From: Bin55 sp965220235
GTDB taxonomy: Bacteria; Pseudomonadota; Gammaproteobacteria; Pseudomonadales; Azotimanducaceae
NCBI GenBank assembly: GCA_965220235.1
Contig: OZ244815.1
Coordinates: forward strand, 930,001 to 994,000
Direction of reading: 5' to 3'
Length of the DNA: 64,000 nt
Shown here piece by piece: positions 16,573 to 25,766 of this stretch (position 1 is its first letter; each line of letters opens with the position of its first letter). Made by a program: the position numbers and the translations under genes. The notes beneath the pieces were generated by a model. That model was not told the DNA's origin, searched no databases, and was given only the letters and a program-made list of their open reading frames with translations.

Positions 16573-18210
16573 ATGAGTGCAAAAGAAGTCCAATTCTCTG
16601 ATGACGCCCGTTCGCGATTGCTTGACGGCGTCAACACTCTGGCAAATGCTGTAAAGGTAACACTTGGTCCGAAAGGTCGGAATGTCATTCTCGACAAATC
16701 ATTCGGAGCGCCTACCGTTACCAAGGATGGTGTGTCAGTAGCAAAAGAAATCGAGCTTAAGGATAAGTTCGAGAACATGGGTGCGCAGATGGTGAAGGAA
16801 GTCGCCAGTCAAACATCCGACGAAGCTGGTGATGGCACTACGACCGCTACGGTACTCGCACAGAGTATCCTGATGGAAGGTCTCAAGTCTGTTGCGGCAG
16901 GTATGAACCCGATGGATCTCAAGCGGGGTATCGACAAAGCTGTTGCTGCCGCGGTTACTGAGCTCGGAGGCATGTCCACACCGTGTGAGGACTCAACATC
17001 AATCGCACAAGTAGGTACTGTATCTGCAAACAACGATCCGGCTGTTGGCCAAATCATCGCTGAAGCGATGGAAAAGGTCGGTAAAGAAGGCGTGATCACA
17101 GTCGAAGAAGGCAGTGGCCTTGAAAACGAACTTGATGTTGTCGAAGGTATGCAGTTCGATCGTGGTTATCTGTCGCCGTACTTCATCAACAACCAAGACT
17201 CGATGTCTGCTGATTTAGAAGAACCTTACATTCTTCTTTGCGATAAGAAGATTTCGAATATTCGCGACCTGCTTCCTGTTCTTGAAAACGTTGCTAAAGC
17301 AAGTAAGCCGTTAATGGTGATCGCTGAAGACATCGAAGGCGAAGCGCTTGCGACTTTGGTTGTTAACAACATGCGCGGAATCGTGAAGATCGCGGCTGCG
17401 AAAGCGCCTGGTTTTGGTGATCGGCGCAAAGCAATGTTGCAAGACATCGCTACCTTAACAGGTGCGACTGTGATCTCCGAAGAAGTCGGTTTAACACTTG
17501 AAGGTGCGACTCTTGACGACTTGGGTACTGCGAAGCGCGTCTCGAGTAGCAAGGAAAACACCACCATCGTTGATGGCGCAGGTGAGAAGGCTGAGATCGA
17601 AGGTCGCATTAAGCAGATTCGTCAGGAAATCGAAGACACGACGAGTGACTACGACCGTGAGAAACTGCAAGAGCGCTTGGCGAAACTCGCAGGCGGTGTC
17701 GCTGTGATTAAAGTAGGTGCTCCTACTGAAATCGAGATGAAAGAGAAGAAAGCGCGCGTTGAGGACGCGTTGCATTCAACTCGCGCTGCGGTTGAGGAAG
17801 GTATCGTACCTGGCGGCGGCGTCGCGCTAGTCCGCGCACTTCAGAACATCGAAGGACTCACCGGCGATAACGAAGATCAGAACGTTGGTATCTCCATCGC
17901 ACTACGAGCGATGACTCATCCGATGCGTCAGATTGCTGAAAATGCAGGCGACGAGCCAGCCGTCGTTGTCGATAAGGTACGTTCACTCGAGGGGAACCAC
18001 GGGTATAACGGGGCTACCGGCGAATACGGCGACATGATCGCGCAAGGAATTCCGGATCCCGCGAAAGTGACACGGACTGCGTTGCAGGCTGCCGCGTCCG
18101 TCGCAGGTTTGATGATTACCACTGAAGCGATGGTCGCTGAAGCACCCGATGACACCCCGCCGGCAATGCCTGCTGGAGGCGGAATGCCAGACATGGGCGG
18201 CATGATGTAG
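16573..18210 (+). CDS. groEL: Chaperonin GroEL
   Basis: At 545 residues it has the normal GroEL length. Visible family segments include TLGPKGRNVILDKSFGAP, the ATP-binding GDGTTTATVLA, the apical-domain stretch near 190-370, VEEGIVPGGGVAL around 405-417, and the Gly/Met-rich tail ending GGMPDMGGMM. It refolds substrate proteins in an ATP-driven double ring. A clear intrinsic terminator follows at 18277-18307. Confidence 0.99.
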   Translation: MSAKEVQFSDDARSRLLDGVNTLANAVKVTLGPKGRNVILDKSFGAPTVTKDGVSVAKEIELKDKFENMGAQMVKEVASQTSDEAGDGTTTATVLAQSILMEGLKSVAAGMNPMDLKRGIDKAVAAAVTELGGMSTPCEDSTSIAQVGTVSANNDPAVGQIIAEAMEKVGKEGVITVEEGSGLENELDVVEGMQFDRGYLSPYFINNQDSMSADLEEPYILLCDKKISNIRDLLPVLENVAKASKPLMVIAEDIEGEALATLVVNNMRGIVKIAAAKAPGFGDRRKAMLQDIATLTGATVISEEVGLTLEGATLDDLGTAKRVSSSKENTTIVDGAGEKAEIEGRIKQIRQEIEDTTSDYDREKLQERLAKLAGGVAVIKVGAPTEIEMKEKKARVEDALHSTRAAVEEGIVPGGGVALVRALQNIEGLTGDNEDQNVGISIALRAMTHPMRQIAENAGDEPAVVVDKVRSLEGNHGYNGATGEYGDMIAQGIPDPAKVTRTALQAAASVAGLMITTEAMVAEAPDDTPPAMPAGGGMPDMGGMM

Positions 18211-18276
18211 ATGGCGTGATTTGATCACCTGATCTAAATTAGACGAGTGTTCCGATTGGGACATTTCGTTGACAAA

Positions 18277-18307
18277 AGAAGGGCTTGCGTTTGCGAGCCC
18301 TTTTTTT
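18277..18307 (+). terminator. Rho-independent terminator of groESL
   Basis: GGGCTTGC (18281-18288) and GCGAGCCC (18293-18300) form a stem with a GTTT loop and one G-T pair, followed by seven Ts (18301-18307). It lies about 70 bases after the groEL stop. Confidence 0.9.
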
Positions 18308-18417
18308 ATCGGTCCACTCTTCGGCTGGACTTGGAGATTCGGCGTTGTGTTGCAACTGCACGTCCGAGAATTTCCGAAATACAATCAATATTGCAACAAC
18401 CGATGTTGAGAACATAG

Positions 18418-19020
18418 ATGAGTCGAGCGGAAATTCAGGCACTCACTCAGGAGATCACTGAGTCAATCGAAAAACTCAATAAGCTCTTGGCTAAATCCGA
18501 ACTTCAGGAAGTGAAGAACCACGTGTTCGATACTGAGAATGGAAACGTCACGCTAGACGACCTTTTTGGTAACAAAGATAAGCTCTTTGTCATTCACAAC
18601 ATGGGGGAAGGATGTCGTTACTGCACAGTGTGGGCCGATGGTCTGAACGGCTTCGTTGGTCACTTGGAGGACGCGATGGGAGTTGTGCTGGTATCGGGTG
18701 ACGATCCAGAGACCCAAAGGAAATTCGCGAATTCACGTGGATGGCGATTCAAGCTCGCGTCGCACCAAAACAGCGACTACATGGCTGAACACAACGTTTC
18801 CCCCGAATACGAGAATTGCCCTGGCGCGTCGGTGTACGAGCGTAGAGACGGCAAGATTTTTAAAAAGAACAACTGTATGTTCGGGCCGGGAGATCTATAT
18901 TGTTCACTTTGGCACGTTCTCGCCTTAGCGGGGTTGGGTGAATCAGACTGGACACCGCAATTTCGTTATTGGTCGCTTCCCGAGCGCTTGTCTGATGGAG
19001 GGAAGAACGTCGTAGACTGA
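18418..19020 (+). CDS. DUF899 thioredoxin-like family protein
   Basis: A 200-residue cytoplasmic protein of the DUF899 thioredoxin-fold family. It has an N-terminal helix, LDDLFGNKDKLFVIHNMG, the redox-like CRYCTVWADG at about 63-72, and a C-terminal YCSLWHVLALAG. Family members carry this CxxC-like motif but their reaction is not established. It follows the groEL terminator, so it should have its own promoter in 18310-18400, although no clear hexamers were seen. Confidence 0.83.
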   Translation: MSRAEIQALTQEITESIEKLNKLLAKSELQEVKNHVFDTENGNVTLDDLFGNKDKLFVIHNMGEGCRYCTVWADGLNGFVGHLEDAMGVVLVSGDDPETQRKFANSRGWRFKLASHQNSDYMAEHNVSPEYENCPGASVYERRDGKIFKKNNCMFGPGDLYCSLWHVLALAGLGESDWTPQFRYWSLPERLSDGGKNVVD

Positions 19021-19409
19021 CGCCAATTACGAAAGATGCGTAGTAATAGACCCCGCAGATTCTTCAATCGCACTCGACGTTCCTCTGCGACATGAAAACC
19101 TCATATTCCGTGACGCAATATCTAGCGTAGCGAGTACTCGACGTTCAGACGATGTAGCCGTCGGTAAGTTCTTTGTACTCCAGGTTTATCGCCCGATGAA
19201 CTAAAAGAAAGCGGAATTCAGTTTTCGGTTGGAATGGCACCAAACTGCACAGTGGGTCGTCGCCGGGGTCAACACGCCGCTTAAGGAAATGCCGAAGAAG
19301 AATTAGTAGCTTTCTATCTGCAGCATTAACAATACATCAACTGCTGTTCATCAATAAAAAAACTACCCAAAATAAAATGCATTGACATGAACGATAGTTT
19401 GGGAATGCT
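19021..19409. other. Intergenic region upstream of the MBL-fold gene
   Basis: No gene was found in these 389 bases. All frames are broken by stops, and no tRNA or strong hairpin is seen. The last 80 bases are AT-rich and probably carry the promoter of the secreted hydrolase gene. Confidence 0.5.
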
Positions 19410-20360
19410 ATGAGAGATCGATTGATTGCCGCCTTAGTAACGATCTTTATCAGCGTCGTAGGAGTAGCGCAGGAGTCTACTTCGGATGAGGCCGTGATGG
19501 ATCTTGAGCAACTTTCGCAGGCATTTTCTTGGAATTTCGACACACCCATCGAAGTAGAGACTGTTGCAGACGGACTGCACGTGTTCTTCGGAATTGGCGG
19601 CAATATCGCGGTTTCCATCGGCGAGAGTGGTGTGCTTGTCGTGGATGATCAGTTTCCGGAGATGATCCCGAAAGTGAACGAAGCGATTGCGGAGCTAGGT
19701 GGCGGTCCTATCGACTTTGCGATTAATACACATTGGCACTTCGATCACGCTGACGGTAACAAGGCACTTGGTCCCGCAGGTAGCTGGATTGTCGCTCATG
19801 AACATTCTGCTGAGATGATGGCAAAGGACAACATCATCAATTTGGTCATCGCGAAATACAAGCAAGATGCCTATCCACCAGATGCACGTCCTGTTATTTC
19901 ATTCGGAGACCGTATGACGTTTCACTTTAATGGCGGCGATATCGAATTGATCCACGCGGGTGCAGCTCACACGGCAGGAGATGTCGCGGTCATATTCCGC
20001 AAGCAAAACGCCGTACATTTCGGTGATGTGTTTAACAAACTCGGTTATCCGTTTGTGGATGTGGATAGCGGCGGATCGATTGATGGAATGATCCTTTTTT
20101 GCGAAAGCGTCTATGCGGAATTGAACGAAGACACGATTGTGATTCCTGGACACGGCGTCGTAACTGATATGCCAGATTTGGCGGCGTACATCGAGATGCT
20201 TAAGACCGTGCGCCAACGCGTAAAGGCATTAATAGACGATGGGAAGACAATGGACGAGGTCATCGCAGCAAATGTAACGGCTGATCTAGATGAAGTGTAT
20301 GGTGACGTTTCACAATCACTCGGGTTTATTAATCGCGTATACACGAGTCTCACGAAATAG
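19410..20360 (+). CDS. Secreted metallo-beta-lactamase-fold hydrolase
   Basis: The 316-residue product has a signal peptide (about 1-21). Its MBL fold carries the metal-binding HWHFDHADGN at about 110-119, a further His in HAGAAHTAGD, the GDVF loop and the C-terminal IVIPGHGVV His. This is the full set for a dinuclear zinc hydrolase. The layout resembles periplasmic MBL-fold hydrolases with unknown substrates, including some quinoprotein-relay proteins, rather than a proven beta-lactamase. A helical C-terminal stretch (VRQRVKALIDDGKTMDEV) is typical of this subgroup. Confidence 0.88.
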   Translation: MRDRLIAALVTIFISVVGVAQESTSDEAVMDLEQLSQAFSWNFDTPIEVETVADGLHVFFGIGGNIAVSIGESGVLVVDDQFPEMIPKVNEAIAELGGGPIDFAINTHWHFDHADGNKALGPAGSWIVAHEHSAEMMAKDNIINLVIAKYKQDAYPPDARPVISFGDRMTFHFNGGDIELIHAGAAHTAGDVAVIFRKQNAVHFGDVFNKLGYPFVDVDSGGSIDGMILFCESVYAELNEDTIVIPGHGVVTDMPDLAAYIEMLKTVRQRVKALIDDGKTMDEVIAANVTADLDEVYGDVSQSLGFINRVYTSLTK

Positions 20361-20442
20361 TGTAGGGCAACTCATTACGTCGTCGCTTTCGATGTGGCGA
20401 GGTCTACTTTCAGCGAACACCTATTCAGGATTGGATGATTGA

Positions 20443-21549
20443 ATGAAGATTACCGATATCACGCTTACACCCCTCAAGATCAGGAAAACGCTGGTCCGTA
20501 TCCAAACGGATGCCGGCGTTGAAGGATGGGCCGAAGTTTTTGGTGCGAATCCGCCAAGTTCGGGAAGGGTGTCTGTCTTCGACGCCTACCTTGAGAACAT
20601 CATCAAGCCTGTGCTAGTCGGCGAAGACCCGTTGCAGATTGAGCGGCATTGGGAATCCTTGACATTCGGTCGCGACGAACGAGCGTATCGCGTACCCGCC
20701 AATGTCGTCGGTGTCATTGATGTCGCGCTATGGGATCTCTTCGGTAAGGAAACCGGTCTACCAGTCTACGCGTTAATGGGAGGTGCAGCGCGTACACGCC
20801 TACCACTCTATTGGTCGGTTGGATCAGGCTGGCGCATGCAGCCGGAGGAAATGCTCGAAAAAGTCCAAGAGGGATGGGAGGCAAACTATCGAGCTTTTAA
20901 GATCCGAATGGATTGGAGAGGCTGGCGACAGGACATCGATCCGAGGAAAGATTTTGCGATGTTCAAGCTGGTTCGTGAGTTTCTACCGGCTGACGTATAT
21001 CTTGGCTTCGATGCGAACAACGGTTATTCCGTATCCACAGCGATTCAGCAAGGGCGCAAATTCGAAGAGCTTGGCATCGACCATTTCGAAGAACCGATAC
21101 CTCATAACGATTTACCAGGATTAAAGCAAATCGCGGATGCGTTGGATGTTGCGGTTTCAGCGGGTGAACAGGACGCCTATCGTTGGTGGTTCGAACATTT
21201 GGTGTTGCTCGGAAATCCGGACATCTTGCAACCGGACATTCTGAGTGCGGGCGGTCCTTCAGAGGTGAAACGGATATTTGATATGGCCTCGGTTCTCGAC
21301 AAACCGGTGATGCCACACAGTCCGCAAGCAGGGATCAACAGCATGGCTTCGATGCATGTGTACGCAACCGTTCAAAATGCGACGCGTCCACACGAATTCT
21401 CGACCGAGTTCTCTGGACCGCTAGACGATATCGCAGCGATTTACGGCGAGCATGTCGTTCCACAAAACGGTGAAGTCAATCTGACGGACCGACCCGGGCT
21501 TGGTATTGACCTAGACGAAGCGAAAGTTGAGGAATTTAAACTCAGGTAG
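20443..21549 (+). CDS. Mandelate racemase/muconate lactonizing family enzyme (enolase superfamily)
   Basis: A 368-residue enolase-superfamily enzyme. The capping domain is N-terminal; the barrel carries a KIR motif for base chemistry (near 146), metal ligands in GFDANNGY, EEPIP and AGEQ, and a DILQPD...MPHSPQAG Asp-His pair as in the mandelate racemase subgroup. The subgroup mostly dehydrates sugar acids or racemises alpha-hydroxyacids. The substrate cannot be fixed from sequence. Its 3' end overlaps the convergent RND permease gene by eight bases. AGGATTGG precedes the ATG. Confidence 0.85.
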   Translation: MKITDITLTPLKIRKTLVRIQTDAGVEGWAEVFGANPPSSGRVSVFDAYLENIIKPVLVGEDPLQIERHWESLTFGRDERAYRVPANVVGVIDVALWDLFGKETGLPVYALMGGAARTRLPLYWSVGSGWRMQPEEMLEKVQEGWEANYRAFKIRMDWRGWRQDIDPRKDFAMFKLVREFLPADVYLGFDANNGYSVSTAIQQGRKFEELGIDHFEEPIPHNDLPGLKQIADALDVAVSAGEQDAYRWWFEHLVLLGNPDILQPDILSAGGPSEVKRIFDMASVLDKPVMPHSPQAGINSMASMHVYATVQNATRPHEFSTEFSGPLDDIAAIYGEHVVPQNGEVNLTDRPGLGIDLDEAKVEEFKLR

Positions 21550-24500
21550 AAACGACGCCGCTTTGGACGCGTGTTCGACCCAATCCGCGAAGTTTGATAC
21601 CGAGGTCATCCAGCAATAGATAAAGACACGGCAGTACGAGCAAGGACCCTATCGTCGATGTGATGATTCCGCCGATGATAGTTAGCGCCATCGGTTGACG
21701 CAAGACTGCACCCTCGCCGCCACCGAACAATAGTGGCGTTAACGCGAGAGCAGTTGTAAGCGTGGTCATCGTAATCGGGCGTAATCGAATTCCCGCCGCA
21801 CGATAGAGCGCTTCGATACGTTCGGCGCCGCTTGCCATCAACTGACGTGCGGTAGTTATCAGTAGCACTGCATCATTCACGGCAACTCCCGCCAGGACTA
21901 TCAATCCCAACATCGACATGACACCGATGGGATTCCCAAGCGGGACGACCGCGATGGCAACCCCAACGATCGCTAGAGGTATCGATGCCAAGACCGTGAT
22001 GGGTTGTAAAACCGATTCGAACGTACCCGCAAGGACCATGAATACGAGGGCAATGGCGAGGATTCCCGCCAATTGCAGCTCACCAAATGTCCTCGCTCGT
22101 TCTACTTCTTCGCCTCTGATCTTGACTTGAACACCACCGGGTAGAACGGCTTTATCAAGGACATCCTGCACATCCTTCGTCGCTTGCGGCAAGTCAGAGC
22201 CTTCAGTTACTTGGGCAGTGACTTGCGCGGTACGTCGCTGGTCACGCCGAAAGATCTCTCTCGCACCTTCAATCTCATGGAAGTTCGCGACTTCACCCAT
22301 GGATATCTGACGACCGCTCGGCAGACTCAGCACGATGTTCTCCAATTCGTCTCGAAAAGGAGTATCGCTCCGAATCACGATCGGGTATTCCTCGTCACCA
22401 ATCGCAAGTTGGGTGACGATACGCCCATCTAAGCTGGACTGTAGCGTGCCTGAGATCTGGTTTAGGTTGACCCCGGCTGCATCCGCTAACGACCGGTCCA
22501 TCTCGACATGGAGTTCGGGTGGTCCTCCCTCAAAGGAGCTTCGAACGTTCCAGAGTGAAGGTAGTTCAGCAAGTTGACTTCGAATGGCAGTTGTCGCAAG
22601 ACGAATATCCTCAAGAGCTGTACCGGAAACTTCGACCAATACAGGAATACCGCTGCTGCCTAATGCGTCGCTGAGTGCACTTCGGTTTATTTCCCAGTTG
22701 AGCGTCGTATCTTCGAATTCCACAACGTTAGCGAGTGCCAACGCAACGTCACGTCCTGTGGGACCGGTATCGGCTACTTTAACGATGACGCGAGCAGTAT
22801 GCTCGTCCGACATTTCCTGTCGGATGACGCGGTCATCGTCGGGGATTCGTCCGACTTCTGAAAGGGTCGCAGCAACTTGATTGTTGGTGGCGTCGCGAAT
22901 GACGGTCTCTAATCCTTCGACCATGCGGGCGGTTGATTCAACACGTTGTCCCGCAGGACCAACGACCCGCACAGAGAACTGTTTTGGATCAGATGGAGGT
23001 AAAAGCTCGGTACCCAACTGTAACAGGAAGTAGAGTGCAGTTGCAATGAAAGCGGAAGCGGTCAGGACGACTAGAAACGGATGGTTCAGCAATCGCTTGA
23101 CGAAGCCCTCTAGTCCCCTTCGAACCGCACTCGTCGCTGTTTCGTCTGCATCTGGTAAATTGGTAATACGAGGCAGAAACCACTGTCCCAGCGCTGGAAT
23201 CAGGAACACCGCAACAAATAACGAAGCGATCAAAGAGACCACGACCGTAAAGGCGATCCCATCGATTAATCGAACGGCTAATCCCTGAACGAAGAAGACG
23301 GGCAAGAAAACGACACACGTCGTCAGCGTACTGGCGGTGATGGCACCGGCGACCTGCCCTGTACCACGTTGGGCGGCGAGTTTCGGTTCGTCACCCGCCT
23401 GAAGGCGTCTAAACATCGATTCGACAACAACGATCGCGTTGTCAACGAGCATGCCAGCGCCTAATGCCAAACCACCGAGAGTGACGATATTGAGACTGTA
23501 GTCACCAAGGTGCATGAAGAACAAGGCGGTGCAGATAGATACCGGCACAGCGGTCGCAACGATCAAGGTCGCACCTGCTGACCGCAGAAACACGATCAAG
23601 ACGATCACCGCGAGCGTAATCCCGATGCCAGCGGCGACCTGAAGATCATCTAGTGCGTCCACCACCAACTTGGCGTTGTCGCTTACTTCGTGAATCTCGA
23701 TGCCAGGTAGGTCATCTGCCACATTCGCGATGGCCTCACGGATGGTTCCAGATACCTCGACCGTGTTCTCGCCGGCTTCCTTATAGATTGAAAGACCGAT
23801 GCCTTCGCGTCCATTGACAAGTACGAGGTGGTCGATTTCCTGCGCTTCTTCGGTAACGGTTGCGATGTCATGAACACGAATCGCTTTGGATGCACCACCC
23901 GGTGTTTGGATATATCGCAGTACGACATCGGCGACATCTTCAGCGTTTTCGTAGCGAGCGCGCCCACGTAATTGAAAGACACGGTTGTTTTCTTCAACCG
24001 TACCGGCCGCAATGTCGATGTTCTGAGAATTGATCGAGCTTGCGAGCGAGTCGATCGTGATCTGATAGGCATCCATCAGGTACCGGTCGACGGTGACTCG
24101 AATCTCCTTCATACGTCCACCTAAAACGTGAACGTCCGCGACTCCGTCAAGTTGCTCAAGATTTGTGCCAAGCTGACGTTTGGCGATTTGACGGAGCTCC
24201 AGCAGCGAATGGCGGTCATCGGTTGATAGCAAACCCAATTCGAGAATGGGATCCTGTCGCGGATCGAATCGACGTACCAGTACTTCATCAACGGACGGAT
24301 CTGCCTCGATCCCGCCGACCGCCTTTTGGACATCGATTAAGCCGATGTCGATATCAGCATCCCAATCGAATAGAACAGTTGCGACGAGACGTCCGGTGCG
24401 TGATACCTGCTCGATTTCTCGTATGCCACGAACCGTGAATAGCTGTTGCTCTAATCGCTCGCCGAACAAGCGTTCGATTTCTAGTGGTGGGCGATCTCCC

Positions 24501-24664
24501 GCGCGAACGGAGACCACAATGGTGGGGCTCTGTAAATCCGGTAGAAGATCAATCGGCCGACGTTCCCACGACAAGTAGCCGATCAGCGCGATCGCCAACG
24601 CGATAACGGATATTGATACTGGGCGTCGCGTTGCGAGCCCAGCTAGGGTTTCGAAGAAACTCAC
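21542..24664 (-). CDS. RND efflux permease (AcrB/HAE1-type)
   Basis: A 1040-residue inner-membrane transporter with twelve helices and two large periplasmic loops. It begins RRPVSISVIALAIALIGYL and carries the TM4 motif GGLALGAGMLVDNAIVVVESM with proton-relay Asp. The second half repeats it (MSMLGLIVLAGVAVNDAVLL). Such pumps move drugs, bile salts or lipids out through an adaptor and an outer-membrane channel. No TolC-like gene is next to it. The GTG start at 24664 directly follows the adaptor's stop, so the two are translationally coupled. Confidence 0.95.
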   Translation of the reverse strand: MSFFETLAGLATRRPVSISVIALAIALIGYLSWERRPIDLLPDLQSPTIVVSVRAGDRPPLEIERLFGERLEQQLFTVRGIREIEQVSRTGRLVATVLFDWDADIDIGLIDVQKAVGGIEADPSVDEVLVRRFDPRQDPILELGLLSTDDRHSLLELRQIAKRQLGTNLEQLDGVADVHVLGGRMKEIRVTVDRYLMDAYQITIDSLASSINSQNIDIAAGTVEENNRVFQLRGRARYENAEDVADVVLRYIQTPGGASKAIRVHDIATVTEEAQEIDHLVLVNGREGIGLSIYKEAGENTVEVSGTIREAIANVADDLPGIEIHEVSDNAKLVVDALDDLQVAAGIGITLAVIVLIVFLRSAGATLIVATAVPVSICTALFFMHLGDYSLNIVTLGGLALGAGMLVDNAIVVVESMFRRLQAGDEPKLAAQRGTGQVAGAITASTLTTCVVFLPVFFVQGLAVRLIDGIAFTVVVSLIASLFVAVFLIPALGQWFLPRITNLPDADETATSAVRRGLEGFVKRLLNHPFLVVLTASAFIATALYFLLQLGTELLPPSDPKQFSVRVVGPAGQRVESTARMVEGLETVIRDATNNQVAATLSEVGRIPDDDRVIRQEMSDEHTARVIVKVADTGPTGRDVALALANVVEFEDTTLNWEINRSALSDALGSSGIPVLVEVSGTALEDIRLATTAIRSQLAELPSLWNVRSSFEGGPPELHVEMDRSLADAAGVNLNQISGTLQSSLDGRIVTQLAIGDEEYPIVIRSDTPFRDELENIVLSLPSGRQISMGEVANFHEIEGAREIFRRDQRRTAQVTAQVTEGSDLPQATKDVQDVLDKAVLPGGVQVKIRGEEVERARTFGELQLAGILAIALVFMVLAGTFESVLQPITVLASIPLAIVGVAIAVVPLGNPIGVMSMLGLIVLAGVAVNDAVLLITTARQLMASGAERIEALYRAAGIRLRPITMTTLTTALALTPLLFGGGEGAVLRQPMALTIIGGIITSTIGSLLVLPCLYLLLDDLGIKLRGLGRTRVQSGVVST

Positions 24665-25735
24665 TTAGGAGCCGATGATGCGAATTCGAGTTCCGTCTGT
24701 GAGCGTTTCAAGTCCACGCACAACGACCTGGTCACCAGCCTTAATACCATCGACGACTTCATACTTCTCGTCGTCGCTCAATCCCAACCGAACATCGCGC
24801 CGATTTGCTCGCTGTCCGCTCACTACGAATACCACGTCGGAGCTCCCACGTCGGGTAACTGCTTCACGAGGGACCACAGGTACCTCTGATCGCTTTGCGG
24901 CGATGATGTTCACCTCGACGAACATACCGGGTCGAAAGTGGTCGTTTGAGTTGTCGACCTCGACTTCTATACGGAACGTGTGGGTTGTCGGGTCGAGTCT
25001 GGGTGCTATACGTAGAACAGTTCCTTGATTCGGTTCTTCGTAGGCGAAGTGTCGAACTCGTACAGGCATTCCGACCTCTACTTGCGATAGCTCGGGACCA
25101 ACGAGGTCGACATCCGCGATCAAAGGATTGAGTGGCGCGATTTCAGCGACTCGAAATCCTGGTTCCACCAGCTGCCCATCGGCTACAGGTAACTGATCGG
25201 AATTGCGCGCAAGCAGCAGAATGACACCTTCAATCGGTGCAGTAAGTTCACCTTTTGATGCATTAAGTTTGCTGCGCTCGTATTCCAAGAGCGCACTTTC
25301 GTGTGCGACCTCTTGTTGGCGTAGATCCGTTTCGGCGATCAATCCTTGTTCGAATAGGTTTCGACGCCGATCGAGTTCGTTTTTTTCATTTTCTAGTGAA
25401 ACACGTCGGGACTCAATACCTGCATGCAGACGAGCGTCTTCACCGGTTATTTCGGCGATCGGTTGTCCAACCGTTACCGTGTCGCCCTCGACTAAGCGTT
25501 CGCCGTCTCGGTTCCGACTGATATAGAGTACGCCAGGAACTTCGTTATTAAGCGTTGCTAATGAACGGGGACGTAAGGTACCGGTCGCTGCGACGATTCG
25601 TTCAACGTCGTCATTCGCAACGGATTCGATTTCAACAGGAATTCGAAACTCGACTTCGACGTCGGGCGGATTACCTCCGCATCCAAGGAGACCGAACGTC
25701 AATAGTGTGACAATACCGAGTCGAAAACGAAGCAT
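24665..25735 (-). CDS. RND periplasmic adaptor lipoprotein (HlyD/AcrA family)
   Basis: The product is 356 residues from the ATG at 25735. The frame is open to 25834, but that extension overlaps the previous gene and would displace the lipoprotein signal. The signal (MLRFRLGIVTLLTFGLLGCGG) has lipobox LLGC, so the mature protein should be lipid-anchored. A barrel-sandwich/lipoyl domain, a short coiled-coil hairpin (about 95-150), a beta-barrel domain (RVRHFAYEEPNQGTV) and a membrane-proximal domain follow. It bridges the RND permease to an outer-membrane channel. Confidence 0.93.
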   Translation of the reverse strand: MLRFRLGIVTLLTFGLLGCGGNPPDVEVEFRIPVEIESVANDDVERIVAATGTLRPRSLATLNNEVPGVLYISRNRDGERLVEGDTVTVGQPIAEITGEDARLHAGIESRRVSLENEKNELDRRRNLFEQGLIAETDLRQQEVAHESALLEYERSKLNASKGELTAPIEGVILLLARNSDQLPVADGQLVEPGFRVAEIAPLNPLIADVDLVGPELSQVEVGMPVRVRHFAYEEPNQGTVLRIAPRLDPTTHTFRIEVEVDNSNDHFRPGMFVEVNIIAAKRSEVPVVPREAVTRRGSSDVVFVVSGQRANRRDVRLGLSDDEKYEVVDGIKAGDQVVVRGLETLTDGTRIRIIGS

Positions 25736-25766
25736 GCTGAACTCTAGATGAACAATAGGGTAGTGG

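Noticed and set aside
19382..19387. Perfect TTGACA upstream of the secreted MBL-fold gene
   Set aside because: No acceptable -10 hexamer follows; at the right distance lies the start codon itself.
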